This document shows positions 1 to 6,431 of a DNA stretch of 60,849 nucleotides, piece after piece; position 1 is the first letter of the stretch; each line of letters begins with the position of its first letter. This stretch comes from Bordetella parapertussis (GTDB lineage: Bacteria; Pseudomonadota; Gammaproteobacteria; Burkholderiales; SG8-39): assembly GCA_945861875.1 (NCBI GenBank), contig CAMAWC010000011.1, forward strand, positions 1 to 60,849, given 5' to 3'. Below the pieces are notes generated by a model. That model made no database searches. It had not been told where the DNA came from and saw only the letters and a list, made by a program, of their open reading frames with translations. Made by a program: the position numbers and the translations under genes.

Positions 1-78
1 CCTAGCGGCGCCGCACGGACTTTGCTCACAATAGCGCAGTCCAATCCCAAGGCATTGCTGGCAGTCGCCGACAAGTAG
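1..78 (+). CDS. 3' end of a cassette gene (partial, unidentified)
   Basis: The window opens inside a reading frame that runs 25 codons to a TAG and ends 17 bases before the first attC site, the usual spacing of an integron cassette gene. The tail (…NPKALLAVADK) is too short to identify. It is called only because every other attC in the array directly follows a plus-strand gene in the same way; a chance open frame of this length cannot be excluded. Confidence 0.35.
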   Translation, partial: PSGAARTLLTIAQSNPKALLAVADK

Positions 79-95
79 CTCATGGCCGGCATGAG

Positions 96-152
96 GCATA
101 ACAAGCTATTTGAGCCGACGCCTATCGGCGCGGCTCAATAGCGACGTTATGC
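96..152 (+). other. attC recombination site 1
   Basis: The site is bounded by GCATAAC (R'' box) and GTTATGC (R' box). Between them GCTATTTGAGCCG pairs with CGGCTCAATAGC, leaving one unpaired T, which is the extrahelical-base arrangement integron integrases use to choose the strand. At 57 bp it is a short attC. Crossover is expected between G and TT of the R' box at about 146. Confidence 0.85.
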
Positions 153-166
153 GGTAAAGGAAGATC

Positions 167-424
167 GTGCCTGAACTCAGTCGCTTTCTTGGAATCGTGA
201 TCTACATGTACTACCGTGATCACGCACCACCACATTTTCACGCCGAGTATGCCGAGTTCGAAATTACAGTGCAGATTGAGTCCGGCCTAGTCACGGGAAA
301 GTTTCCGCATCGTGCATTGAATCTGGTATTGGAGTGGTACGCTTTACACAAGACAGAGCTTGCCGCAGACTGGTTACTTGCCCAAGGTAAGCAGCCATTG
401 AAAACAATTGACCCATTGGAGTGA
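167..424 (+). CDS. DUF4160 family protein, cassette gene
   Basis: This 85-residue protein matches the DUF4160 pattern: a start such as PELSRFLGIVIYMYYRDH followed by the PPHFHAEY motif. It starts at a GTG 15 bases after the attC R' box, preceded by AAAGGA at ribosome-binding distance. DUF4160 genes commonly sit directly before DUF2442 genes, as here (4-bp gap), and the pair is often suspected, without firm biochemical proof, of being a toxin-antitoxin-like module. The first gene of a two-gene integron cassette. The function is unknown; the family assignment is firm. Confidence 0.85.
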   Translation: MPELSRFLGIVIYMYYRDHAPPHFHAEYAEFEITVQIESGLVTGKFPHRALNLVLEWYALHKTELAADWLLAQGKQPLKTIDPLE

Positions 425-428
425 CGCA

Positions 429-668
429 ATGTTTCTTCATATTCTTGAAGCACGCTACGCTCGTGACTACGTCGTCTGGGTGCGGTTCAGCGATGGCACG
501 AAAGGCGAAGTGGATCTTTCTGCCGAACTCGTTGGGCCAGTTTTTGGCCCATTGCAAGACGTTGAGAAATTCAAAGCATTTACCCTTGCGTATCACACGC
601 TCACCTGGCCCGGTGGCGCAGACTTTGCGCCCGAATTTCTTCGCGAGCGCGTGGCAGTTACCGTATAA
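429..668 (+). CDS. DUF2442 family protein, cassette gene
   Basis: The 79-residue product has the DUF2442 layout: a short beta-rich N-terminus, VWVRFSDGTKGEVDL, and a C-terminal TWPGGADFAPEFLRE segment. The ATG at 429 is chosen over an earlier in-frame TTG because GGAG lies seven bases upstream and the TTG would overlap the preceding gene without a ribosome site. The stop codon lies inside the R'' box of the next attC, the tight packing expected of a cassette. It pairs with the DUF4160 gene; a regulatory or antitoxin-like role is a guess from the pairing. Confidence 0.85.
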   Translation: MFLHILEARYARDYVVWVRFSDGTKGEVDLSAELVGPVFGPLQDVEKFKAFTLAYHTLTWPGGADFAPEFLRERVAVTV

Positions 669-752
669 CTTTAGGTGCTGCGGACGGGCGAATGCGGCCT
701 TGAGCTTCTTCGCAACCATTGCGCGCGCCCGCCGCAGACCAAGGCGTTATAC
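663..752 (+). other. attC recombination site 2
   Basis: Boxes GTATAAC and GTTATAC flank a 90-bp imperfect palindrome. CTGCGGACGGGCG pairs with CGCCCGCCGCAG apart from one extra A, the extrahelical base. Its inner sequence closely resembles sites 3 and 6 of this array. Confidence 0.85.
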
Positions 753-812
753 CTCACCATCGACACAGGAAGGACTCTGGACATTGATACGGCATTGCCG
801 TAGCATAGAACC

Positions 813-1136
813 ATGTTTGAGTTCATTGAAACTCCGTTTTTCACCAAGGCGCTAGATAGGTACCTCGACGACGACGAGTACGGCGAACTGCAGACTCATT
901 TGATTAAGCATCCCAATTCCGGGAAGGTGGTTCCAGGATCAGGGGGTGTTCGTAAACTTCGGTGGGCCGCCGAAGGGCGGGGGAAACGTGGAGGTTTGCG
1001 GGTGATCTATTACCTGCGGTTGGCCCGTGGCCACATCTGGATGCTTACGCTCTACGGCAAGAACGTAAGTGAAAACATCCCAGCCCACGTCTTGAGGTCA
1101 ATGAAAGAGGAAATTGACAATGCGAAAAATGACTGA
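813..1136 (+). CDS. RelE/HigB-like toxin, cassette gene
   Basis: The 107-residue protein looks like a HigB/RelE-superfamily mRNA interferase of the short RelE-like (former DUF1044) branch. Supporting segments are the N-terminal FIETPFFTKAL, the central GSGGVRKLRWA and the GGLRVIYYLRLARGHIWMLTLYGKN strand pair, which carries the usual basic residues. Its 3' end overlaps the following antitoxin gene by 17 bp, so the order is toxin first, as in higBA. It is the first gene of a two-gene integron cassette; such stable modules are well known in large cassette arrays, where they are thought to limit array loss. The toxin activity is inferred from family and context. Confidence 0.85.
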   Translation: MFEFIETPFFTKALDRYLDDDEYGELQTHLIKHPNSGKVVPGSGGVRKLRWAAEGRGKRGGLRVIYYLRLARGHIWMLTLYGKNVSENIPAHVLRSMKEEIDNAKND

Positions 1137-1431
1137 AAAGCAACTGACGAAATGGGAGAAATCCCGTGATCTCGGCCAAGAAATCCTACAAGGAATTCGC
1201 GACATCAAAGCCGGTAGCATTGGCCGCCGCTACACGATCGGGTCATATCCAATCGTCCGAGCAAGGGAAAAGTCAGGTCTGTCGCAAGCAAAGTTTGCCC
1301 AATTGCTGGGAGTCTCGATCCGTACGATCCAAGACTGGGAGCAGGGGCGCCGTGAGCCTAATGCGGCTGCAAAGACGTTGATAAAAGTAGCTGAGCTGCA
1401 CCCATCGGTGCTTCGCAAGATCGCGGCGTGA
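1120..1431 (+). CDS. HigA-like helix-turn-helix antitoxin, cassette gene
   Basis: A 103-residue protein whose second half is a Xre/Cro-type helix-turn-helix (residues about 45-95; SGLSQAKFAQLLGVSIRTIQDWEQG), like the HigA/NadS antitoxins that follow HigB-type toxins. The ATG at 1120 is preferred to an in-frame TTG at 1114: GAGG lies nine bases upstream. It overlaps the toxin gene and is therefore probably translationally coupled. The expected roles are to bind and neutralise the toxin and to repress the operon. The stop lies 10 bases before attC site 3. Confidence 0.88.
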   Translation: MRKMTEKQLTKWEKSRDLGQEILQGIRDIKAGSIGRRYTIGSYPIVRAREKSGLSQAKFAQLLGVSIRTIQDWEQGRREPNAAAKTLIKVAELHPSVLRKIAA

Positions 1432-1440
1432 AGCGGTGAG

Positions 1441-1530
1441 GTATAACTTTAAATGCAACGGACGGGCGAAAGCGGGCTTCAGTTTCTTCGGAACCACCTC
1501 GCGCGCCCGCAGTTGATTATGACGTTAGGC
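1441..1530 (+). other. attC recombination site 3
   Basis: GTATAAC and GTTAGGC boxes bound a 90-bp imperfect palindrome. CAAC(GGA)CGGGCG pairs with CGCCCG(CA)GTTG. The inner half shares the ACGGGCGAA…CTTCTTCG-type sequence with site 2. Confidence 0.82.
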
Positions 1531-1553
1531 ATCACAACCGAGGAGTCATCATC

Positions 1554-2078
1554 ATGCAAACGAGCGTCTACAGCATTCAGAAACCTCTGAAGTCCAAGTA
1601 CAAGGAAGCGCCCGAGTCGGCGATGGTCATTGACCATGCCAAGACATCCGGCGAAGTCGCAGCGGACCCGTTTCACTCCAAGGTCGAACCGATGGATGGC
1701 TGCGGCGTATCCATCCCAGTAGGGGTGCATGCGGCAGTCGGAGGGCTGCACGACGCTCCCACGCCAGGGGATCTGCTCTGCGCAGCGCTCGCTGCCTGCC
1801 AAGATTCCGCTGTGCGGATGGTCGCAAATCTGCTTGGCGTCGAGCTGACAGAGCTGGAAGTCCGAGTTACTGCGACGGCGGACGTACGCGGAGCGATGGC
1901 TATGGATCCCACGGTCCCCGTTGGCTTCCAAGCCATGACATGTGACGTCAAGCTGAAGGCGAAGGAAGGAACTTCACCCGACCTGTTGCAGAAGCTTCAA
2001 GTCGCAGCGGAGCGGTGCTGCGTGGTGCAGCAAACGCTCAAGTCACCTCCGCCGGTCAAAACAAGCTTCAGCTTCTAG
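1554..2078 (+). CDS. OsmC family peroxiredoxin-like protein, cassette gene
   Basis: This 174-residue protein has the OsmC/Ohr fold signatures. The first redox cysteine lies in LLCAALAACQDSAV and the second in the AERCCVVQQTL helix, so the pair needed for thiol-dependent reduction of organic hydroperoxides is present. The C-terminus (KSPPPVKTSFSF) is typical of the general OsmC branch rather than Ohr proper. GAGGAG stands directly upstream of the ATG. It is the only clear metabolic or stress gene in the visible array and occupies a single-gene cassette ending at attC site 4. Likely cytoplasmic; the substrate is unknown. Confidence 0.85.
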   Translation: MQTSVYSIQKPLKSKYKEAPESAMVIDHAKTSGEVAADPFHSKVEPMDGCGVSIPVGVHAAVGGLHDAPTPGDLLCAALAACQDSAVRMVANLLGVELTELEVRVTATADVRGAMAMDPTVPVGFQAMTCDVKLKAKEGTSPDLLQKLQVAAERCCVVQQTLKSPPPVKTSFSF

Positions 2079-2111
2079 CAGACCAGGTCAGCGAGAGCCG
2101 TGCCCCGTGAC

Positions 2112-2192
2112 GCCTAACCGCCGCATCAACGCCGACCTGCTCCAGCGTCGCTTCGCGCAGCCTCCGCAGGCGGGTTATGCGGGACGTTAGAT
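2112..2192 (+). other. attC recombination site 4
   Basis: GCCTAAC and GTTAGAT boxes bound an 81-bp imperfect palindrome. CCGCATCAAC near the left end pairs with GTTATGCGG near the right end, with one unpaired base. Its sequence is unlike sites 2, 3 and 6, which suggests a cassette of different origin. Confidence 0.78.
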
Positions 2193-2211
2193 TCCTTGTG
2201 CCCCGCCTGTG

Positions 2212-2230
2212 GTATGATGTATTGTCATAC
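2212..2230 (+). promoter_or_regulatory. Operator-like inverted repeat before the MazEF-like pair
   Basis: GTATGA and TCATAC form a perfect 6-bp inverted repeat with a 7-base spacer, ending a few bases before the GGAG ribosome site of the antitoxin. It lies between attC and the start codon, the position expected for an autoregulatory operator of a ribbon-helix-helix antitoxin. The left half also contains TATGAT, a fair -10 box. Regulation is inferred. Confidence 0.5.
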
Positions 2231-2243
2231 TTTGGAGAAAAAC

Positions 2244-2486
2244 ATGAGTAGCGTAAAGGTAGCGATTACCCTGGACAAAGACACGCTGATTCGCGTTGAC
2301 GGTTTGGTCTCGAAGAGCATTTTCCCCAACCGTAGTCGGGCGATTCAGGCGGCCGTGAGCGAGAAACTTGCCCGAATGGAGCGTGGTCGCCTTGCGTTGG
2401 AGTGTGCCAAACTCGATCCCAAGTTTGAAAAAGCTCTCGCCGAGGAAGGCTTGGGCCAGGAGCTTGAGTCGTGGCCCGAATACTGA
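2244..2486 (+). CDS. Ribbon-helix-helix antitoxin (MazE-like), cassette gene
   Basis: The 80-residue protein begins with a ribbon-helix-helix-like beta strand ([18 protein letters not shown]) and a following helix pair ([16 protein letters not shown]), then an acidic C-terminal tail suited to binding a toxin. The ATG at 2244 is chosen because GGAG sits six bases upstream; an in-frame ATG at 2196 would extend the protein through the operator-like repeat. Its last 16 bases overlap the MazF-like toxin gene. It should neutralise the toxin and bind the repeat at 2212-2230. The family call rests on the fold pattern and on the downstream toxin. Confidence 0.85.
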   Translation: MSSVKVAITLDKDTLIRVDGLVSKSIFPNRSRAIQAAVSEKLARMERGRLALECAKLDPKFEKALAEEGLGQELESWPEY

Positions 2487-2809
2487 GGGGCGAAATACGC
2501 TGGGCCGATCTCAACCCCATACGCGGCCGCGAACAGGCCGGCCTGCGTCCCGTGCTGGTTCTCAGTCATGACGTGTTCAACGAACGCTCCGGTACAGTCA
2601 TCGCGGTTGCCTTGACCAGCCAAGCTCAGCGCGCGGGATTTCCTCTCACACACGAACTAAAATCTCCGAAACTGGCGAAACGCTCCTGGGTCAAGATCAG
2701 CCAGATACGAACCCTGTCCGTTGAGCGCATCGGCTCGAAGCTGGGGCGCTCCACCCCGGAGGAGCTTGCGCTTGTAGTCGAAGGACTAAATGAAATCATC
2801 GGAATCTAA
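2471..2809 (+). CDS. mazF: MazF-family endoribonuclease toxin, cassette gene
   Basis: A 112-residue PemK/MazF toxin. It has the usual N-terminal [27 protein letters not shown] strand arrangement with the conserved GxEQ-like RGREQ and RPVLV segments, then VIAVALTSQ and the [12 protein letters not shown] strand that holds the substrate-binding serine and arginine region. The start is a GTG inside the antitoxin gene, giving a 16-bp overlap and probable translational coupling. MazF enzymes cut single-stranded mRNA at short motifs; the motif cannot be read from sequence. The stop codon lies inside the R'' box of attC site 5. Confidence 0.93.
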   Translation: MARILRGEIRWADLNPIRGREQAGLRPVLVLSHDVFNERSGTVIAVALTSQAQRAGFPLTHELKSPKLAKRSWVKISQIRTLSVERIGSKLGRSTPEELALVVEGLNEIIGI

Positions 2810-2860
2810 CTTGAAATGCAACGGATCGCCTTCGGCGGCCGTTGATTGTCGACGTTATGC
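2804..2860 (+). other. attC recombination site 5
   Basis: ATCTAAC and GTTATGC boxes bound a 57-bp site in which CAACGGATCGCC pairs imperfectly with GGCGGCCGTTG around a TTCG loop. Confidence 0.82.
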
Positions 2861-2903
2861 CGCACCGTCAGCCGGCAAAAAGAAACTCTGATACGCTGAT
2901 GAC

Positions 2904-3140
2904 GTGAAAGTCACAGGTTACTTTGCGGCAATCCGTCTACGAGCGGATCGGGCTATTATTCGAGACGAATGGATTGATAGGGCCATTCGGACACCAATAC
3001 GGGAGGCAATTCAGGCTGACGGTCGGATTCGACGTTGGGTCCAAGTGCCCGAAATGGAGAATAAGTTTCTGCGCGTGATTCTCTTGCCCGATGGTGAAAC
3101 CGTACATAACGCTTTCTTTGACAGAAGGTTTGCGCCATGA
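2904..3140 (+). CDS. DUF4258-like small protein, possible toxin, cassette gene
   Basis: A 78-residue protein starting at GTG. The second half (RIRRWVQVPEMENKFLRVILLPDGETVHNAFFDRRF) resembles small DUF4258-type proteins that accompany DUF2283 genes; in it a compact beta sheet ends in a VHNAFFDR motif. Its stop overlaps the start of the DUF2283 gene (ATGA), so the two are co-translated. DUF4258 has been linked to the RelE-like toxin fold, so a toxin role is possible, but no catalytic residue can be named. Family assignment is moderate, function unknown. Confidence 0.6.
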   Translation: MKVTGYFAAIRLRADRAIIRDEWIDRAIRTPIREAIQADGRIRRWVQVPEMENKFLRVILLPDGETVHNAFFDRRFAP

Positions 3141-3334
3141 AAGTTCGTTACTTCGCTGACACCGATACGCTGCTTATCGAGTTTCTCGATTCTCCCGTGT
3201 CCGAGACTCGCGACCTTGATGAAAACACCGTTCTTGACGTGGATGCCAAAGGCAACATTTGCTCCATCACCGTCGAGCATGCGTCTCAGCGCGCCGGCGC
3301 GCCGCAGTTTTCCTACGAGCAGGTTGCCGCATAA
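3137..3334 (+). CDS. DUF2283 family protein, cassette gene
   Basis: A 65-residue protein with the DUF2283 hallmark start (MKVRYFADTDTLLIEF) followed by LDENTVLDVDAKGNICSITVEHAS. It overlaps the preceding small gene by four bases, and its stop lies within the R'' box of attC site 6. DUF2283 genes are commonly partnered with DUF4258 genes and behave in genomes like antitoxin-type partners; that role is inferred, not shown by the sequence. Confidence 0.85.
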   Translation: MKVRYFADTDTLLIEFLDSPVSETRDLDENTVLDVDAKGNICSITVEHASQRAGAPQFSYEQVAA

Positions 3335-3415
3335 CTATAGCTGGTGCGGACGGGTGGCCAGCCCAGCACCGCCTGCAACCATCGCGCGCGCCCGCCGCAC
3401 AGCAAAACGTTAGTG
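3329..3415 (+). other. attC recombination site 6 (last in the array)
   Basis: GCATAAC and GTTAGTG boxes bound an 87-bp site. GTGCGGACGGG pairs with CCCGCCGCAC leaving a single extrahelical A. No further attC is seen to the right, so the array ends here, two bases before the tfoX-like start codon. Confidence 0.83.
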
Positions 3416-3416
3416 C

Positions 3417-3764
3417 ATGGCCTCGGATTTGGGTTTTGTCGAATACGTCCGCGACCAGGTCAGCGATGCCAGGCAGGTGTCGTTCCGCAAAATGTTCGGC
3501 GAGTACGCCGCTTACTGTGACGGCAAGGTCATCGCGCTGGTCTGTGACAACCAGTTGTTCGTCAAGCCAACCGCGCGCGGGCGCGACAACCTCGCCAGCG
3601 TCACCGAAGCGCCGCCCTACCCCGGGGCGAGGCCGCATTTTCTTGTCGGTGATGAACTCGATGACAGGCCGGCGATGACCACCCTGATACGCCTGACCGC
3701 TGCTGAGTTGCCCTTGCCGAAACCGAGAAAGGCCAAACCGGGCAAGAAAATAAAGCGGTCATAG
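3417..3764 (+). CDS. TfoX N-terminal domain protein
   Basis: The 115-residue protein is a stand-alone TfoX N-terminal domain: VEYVRDQVSD, SFRKMFGEYAAYCDGKVIALVCDNQLFVKPT and the PYPGARPHFLVGDELDD segment are all recognisable, followed by a lysine-rich tail (KPRKAKPGKKIKRS). In full-length TfoX/Sxy this domain belongs to a competence regulator, but single-domain versions are common and their role is not established. The ATG lies one base after the R' box of the last attC, so no normal ribosome-binding site exists. It is either the last cassette, having lost its own attC, or a chromosomal gene invaded by the array. Confidence 0.85.
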   Translation: MASDLGFVEYVRDQVSDARQVSFRKMFGEYAAYCDGKVIALVCDNQLFVKPTARGRDNLASVTEAPPYPGARPHFLVGDELDDRPAMTTLIRLTAAELPLPKPRKAKPGKKIKRS

Positions 3765-3798
3765 GCTGGAAACCCGCGCCAGCCGTGGCTTTCCAGCC
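3764..3798. repeat. 35-bp interspersed palindrome, copy 1
   Basis: GGCTGGAAA at the left pairs with TTTCCAGCC at the right around a GC-rich centre containing CGCGCCAG. The same palindrome recurs at 20748, 21540, 27478 and 60577. This copy begins inside the tfoX stop codon, between convergent genes, so it could act as a transcript-end hairpin. Confidence 0.75.
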
Positions 3799-3814
3799 AT
3801 CGGCAGGAATAAAA

Positions 3815-4909
3815 TCAGCGGTGCGCGGCCAGCCTCACCGGAATGCGTTTTGGCCCAAAGGGCTTGTCAAACCTGCCGTACCTCCCGGCAATCGCCCCGC
3901 CGCACTCCAGGCAATCGCCCAGCTCGCTGACGCGATGATTGAGTATGGTGTACCAGTCGCGCGCAATCACCGCGTTGTCGCAATGCGGGCAGTGGGTGCT
4001 GCCGCCCTCGCTGTCGTGCACATTGCCGGTATAGACATAGCGCAGGCCATGGTCGAGGGCGATGCGCCGCGCCCGCGTCAGCGTCGCCGGTGGCGTCGCC
4101 TGCACGTCGCGCATTTTCCAGTCGGGGTGGAAGGCGGTGAAGTGCAAGGGCACGTCCGGACCGAGCTCCCTGGCAACCCACGCACTCATGGCCTTGAGCT
4201 CGGCGTCGCTGTCGTTGCGCCCGGGTATAAGCAGCGTGGTGATTTCGAACCACACCTTGGTCTCGTGCCTGAGATACACCAGCGTGTCGAGCACAGGCGC
4301 GAGGTGTGATCCGGTCTCTCGCCAGTAGAAATCCTCGCTGAAGGCCTTGAGGTCGACATTGGCGGCGTCCATTTTTGCGTAAAAATCGCGCCGCGGGCCG
4401 GGCGAGATATAGCCGGCGGTCACCGCCACGGTCTGCACGCCCAGCGCATGGCAGGCGTCGGCAACGTCCATGGCGTACTCGGCAAAGATCACCGGGTCGT
4501 TGTAGGTAAAGGCGACGCTCTTTGCACCCAGTTCCTGCGCCGCGCGCGCGATGGTCGCGGGCGAGGCCTCGTCCATCAGCGTATCCATTTCACGCGACTT
4601 GGATATGTCCCAGTTCTGGCAGAACTTGCAGGCCAGATTACAGCCGGCGGTGCCGAATGACAGCACCGAACTGCCGGGGTAAAACTGGTTGAGCGGTTTT
4701 TTTTCTATCGGGTCGACGCAAAAGCCGGACGAGCGCCCATAGGTGGTGAGCACCATCTTGTCGTTTTCGCGCGCGCGCACAAAGCAGGCGCCACGCTGGC
4801 CCTCATGCAGGCGGCAGTCGCGCGGGCACAGGTCGCACTGGATGCGACCATCATCAAGGCGGTGCCACCAGCGCGCGTCGTGGGCGGCGAGTGGAGCAGC
4901 GGTGCTCAT
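3815..4909 (-). CDS. amrS: AmmeMemoRadiSam system radical SAM enzyme AmrS
   Basis: A 364-residue radical SAM protein of the AmrS (PflA-related) family. The cluster motif is C90-x3-C94-x2-C97 in GTAGCNLACKFCQNW. An upstream cysteine group (QCDLCPRDC, residues 25-32, with GACF) and a C-terminal CPHC…CLEC pair suit extra metal binding. The ATG at 4909 is chosen because it overlaps the stop of the upstream fusion gene as ATGA; the open frame continues 137 codons further but only as a shadow of that gene. The family is universally linked to AMMECR1 and Memo proteins; the reaction is unknown, though roles in RNA or protein modification have been proposed. Confidence 0.93.
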   Translation of the reverse strand: MSTAAPLAAHDARWWHRLDDGRIQCDLCPRDCRLHEGQRGACFVRARENDKMVLTTYGRSSGFCVDPIEKKPLNQFYPGSSVLSFGTAGCNLACKFCQNWDISKSREMDTLMDEASPATIARAAQELGAKSVAFTYNDPVIFAEYAMDVADACHALGVQTVAVTAGYISPGPRRDFYAKMDAANVDLKAFSEDFYWRETGSHLAPVLDTLVYLRHETKVWFEITTLLIPGRNDSDAELKAMSAWVARELGPDVPLHFTAFHPDWKMRDVQATPPATLTRARRIALDHGLRYVYTGNVHDSEGGSTHCPHCDNAVIARDWYTILNHRVSELGDCLECGGAIAGRYGRFDKPFGPKRIPVRLAAHR

Positions 4910-6309
4910 GTCCTGAATTCCGCCTCGCGCCACTTGGCGGCGCGGTAACGCCAGACTTTGCAGCGCGTGCTGGCCACCGCCGGCAGGCCGGCCTTGGCCT
5001 TGAGTTGCGCGATGAATTGCTCGCGCTCGGGGATGCTGCTCCAGACCTGCGGCAGGAAGGTGGCGCGGCGACCGTCGCATTCGAGGATGATGCCATCCTC
5101 CCCGGGCGCGAGTTGCGCGATGAGGTCGGCATGGTCGGCAAACACCAGGCGGCGTGGCGTGGCAAGAAGCGATACCTCGACATCGACACGCGCGACCCCG
5201 ACCCGGGCAAACTCTTCGGCCGTCAGCCTGGCGAAGCGCGGATCGGAAAAAGCCGCGGCGCGCGCATTGGCGGCGACATCCTCGCCAAGCGGGCGGTGCG
5301 CCTCGAGTGAACCGATGCAACCGCGCAACGCGCCGTTGATCGTCAGCGTGACAAAACTCGCCTGCCGGCGCCGCAGCCAGGCGTCACCGGCGGCGGGAGC
5401 CGCCGCCGCACCGTCACCAGACGAGCCAGCAAACGCGCCGGCAATGCTGGCACGGGCAATCGCCAGCAAAGCGCGCCCCTGTTCGGGCGTGAACTGCGCA
5501 GACTGTTCATAAAAGGCAAACGAGGCATAGCCGACCACGCGCGCCTTGCCGCCGGCGGTATCGCCGGAGTTGCGCACATCCAGAAGCTCGGCAGCGACGC
5601 CATGCCGCTTTGCCGCGAGCAGCAAGCCGGCGATGGGCGTGGCGCCGCAGGCCTGCTGGTGGCTGATGGCGGTTTCGGATTGGAGAATGGCCTTGACCGT
5701 GGCGGCATCGGTTCGCTGCGCCGCATCGTAGGCCTGGTAATGCGACAGGTCGGAACTGATGAGGATCAGCGTCTCCTCGCCACCCCAGAGCAAGTCGAGC
5801 ACCTGTGCCACCTCTTCGACCGTGGCATCGCCCACCACCAGCGGCACCAGTGAGACATTGCCAAGCGCCTGCTGGATAAACGGCAACTGCACTTCGAGTG
5901 AATGTTCCTGGCGGTGCACCTCGGCCGATTCGACCACCTGCGGCAGCGCCTTCAAGGCGCGCACCGCGGCGGCGTCGATGGCGAGGCGGCCCAGCGGCGT
6001 GTCAAATGCCTCGACGCCGGGCAGGGCCAGGCCGCGCACCGCGACGCGGTGTGCCGGCCCGAGCAGCACCACACGGCCCACCGTGCCGCGCGCCGGCCCG
6101 AGCAATGCAAAGGCGCGCGCCGCCACCGGACCGGAATAAATATAGCCGGCATGCGGCACGATCAGCGCCTTGGGCCAACCGGGCGCGGGCAAGGCCGCCG
6201 GCGTGTGATCAATCAGTTCGGCGACGTCGCGCGCAAGTTCGGCGCGCGCGGCGGGGTAGAACTGGCCGGCGACGGCAGCGGGGCGAACGGAAGGCGTCAT
6301 GGCAACCAT
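4906..6309 (-). CDS. Fused Memo (AmrB) – AMMECR1 (AmrA) protein
   Basis: The protein of about 467 residues joins two AmmeMemoRadiSam components. Residues about 1-275 are a Memo domain, with the metal-binding histidines and cysteine of the family visible in VPHAGYIYSG, LLGPAHRVAV and QQACGATPIAG. Residues about 290-467 are an AMMECR1 domain with its signature LRGCIGSLEAHRPLGEDV and SDPRF motifs. It is followed by amrS with a 4-bp ATGA overlap, so all three functions are on one transcript. The start is either the ATG at 6309 or an in-frame one at 6300; neither has a good ribosome site. The biochemical role of the set is unknown. Confidence 0.92.
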   Translation of the reverse strand: MVAMTPSVRPAAVAGQFYPAARAELARDVAELIDHTPAALPAPGWPKALIVPHAGYIYSGPVAARAFALLGPARGTVGRVVLLGPAHRVAVRGLALPGVEAFDTPLGRLAIDAAAVRALKALPQVVESAEVHRQEHSLEVQLPFIQQALGNVSLVPLVVGDATVEEVAQVLDLLWGGEETLILISSDLSHYQAYDAAQRTDAATVKAILQSETAISHQQACGATPIAGLLLAAKRHGVAAELLDVRNSGDTAGGKARVVGYASFAFYEQSAQFTPEQGRALLAIARASIAGAFAGSSGDGAAAAPAAGDAWLRRRQASFVTLTINGALRGCIGSLEAHRPLGEDVAANARAAAFSDPRFARLTAEEFARVGVARVDVEVSLLATPRRLVFADHADLIAQLAPGEDGIILECDGRRATFLPQVWSSIPEREQFIAQLKAKAGLPAVASTRCKVWRYRAAKWREAEFRT

Positions 6310-6431
6310 ATGGGGGCGCAATGGATTTATTCTAGGCCATCCTACCGGCCCCGGGTGGACCGAACCCTGACCGACGCCGCTACACACTACAATGCCCGCC
6401 TGCATCCGCTTCCCGCACAGCAACACGCCCA

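Noticed and set aside
1479-1931. 150-codon minus-strand frame in the OsmC cassette
   Set aside because: Opposite a protein with both redox cysteines; cassette genes here are all on the plus strand.
1-3415. Spaced palindromes read as a CRISPR array
   Set aside because: The units are 57-90 bp, differ in sequence and are separated by genes of different length; they have attC boxes, not CRISPR direct repeats.
3815-5320. Long N-terminal extension of AmrS (501 residues)
   Set aside because: The extension overlaps the AMMECR1 coding region in another frame; the ATGA-coupled start at 4909 fits the family length.
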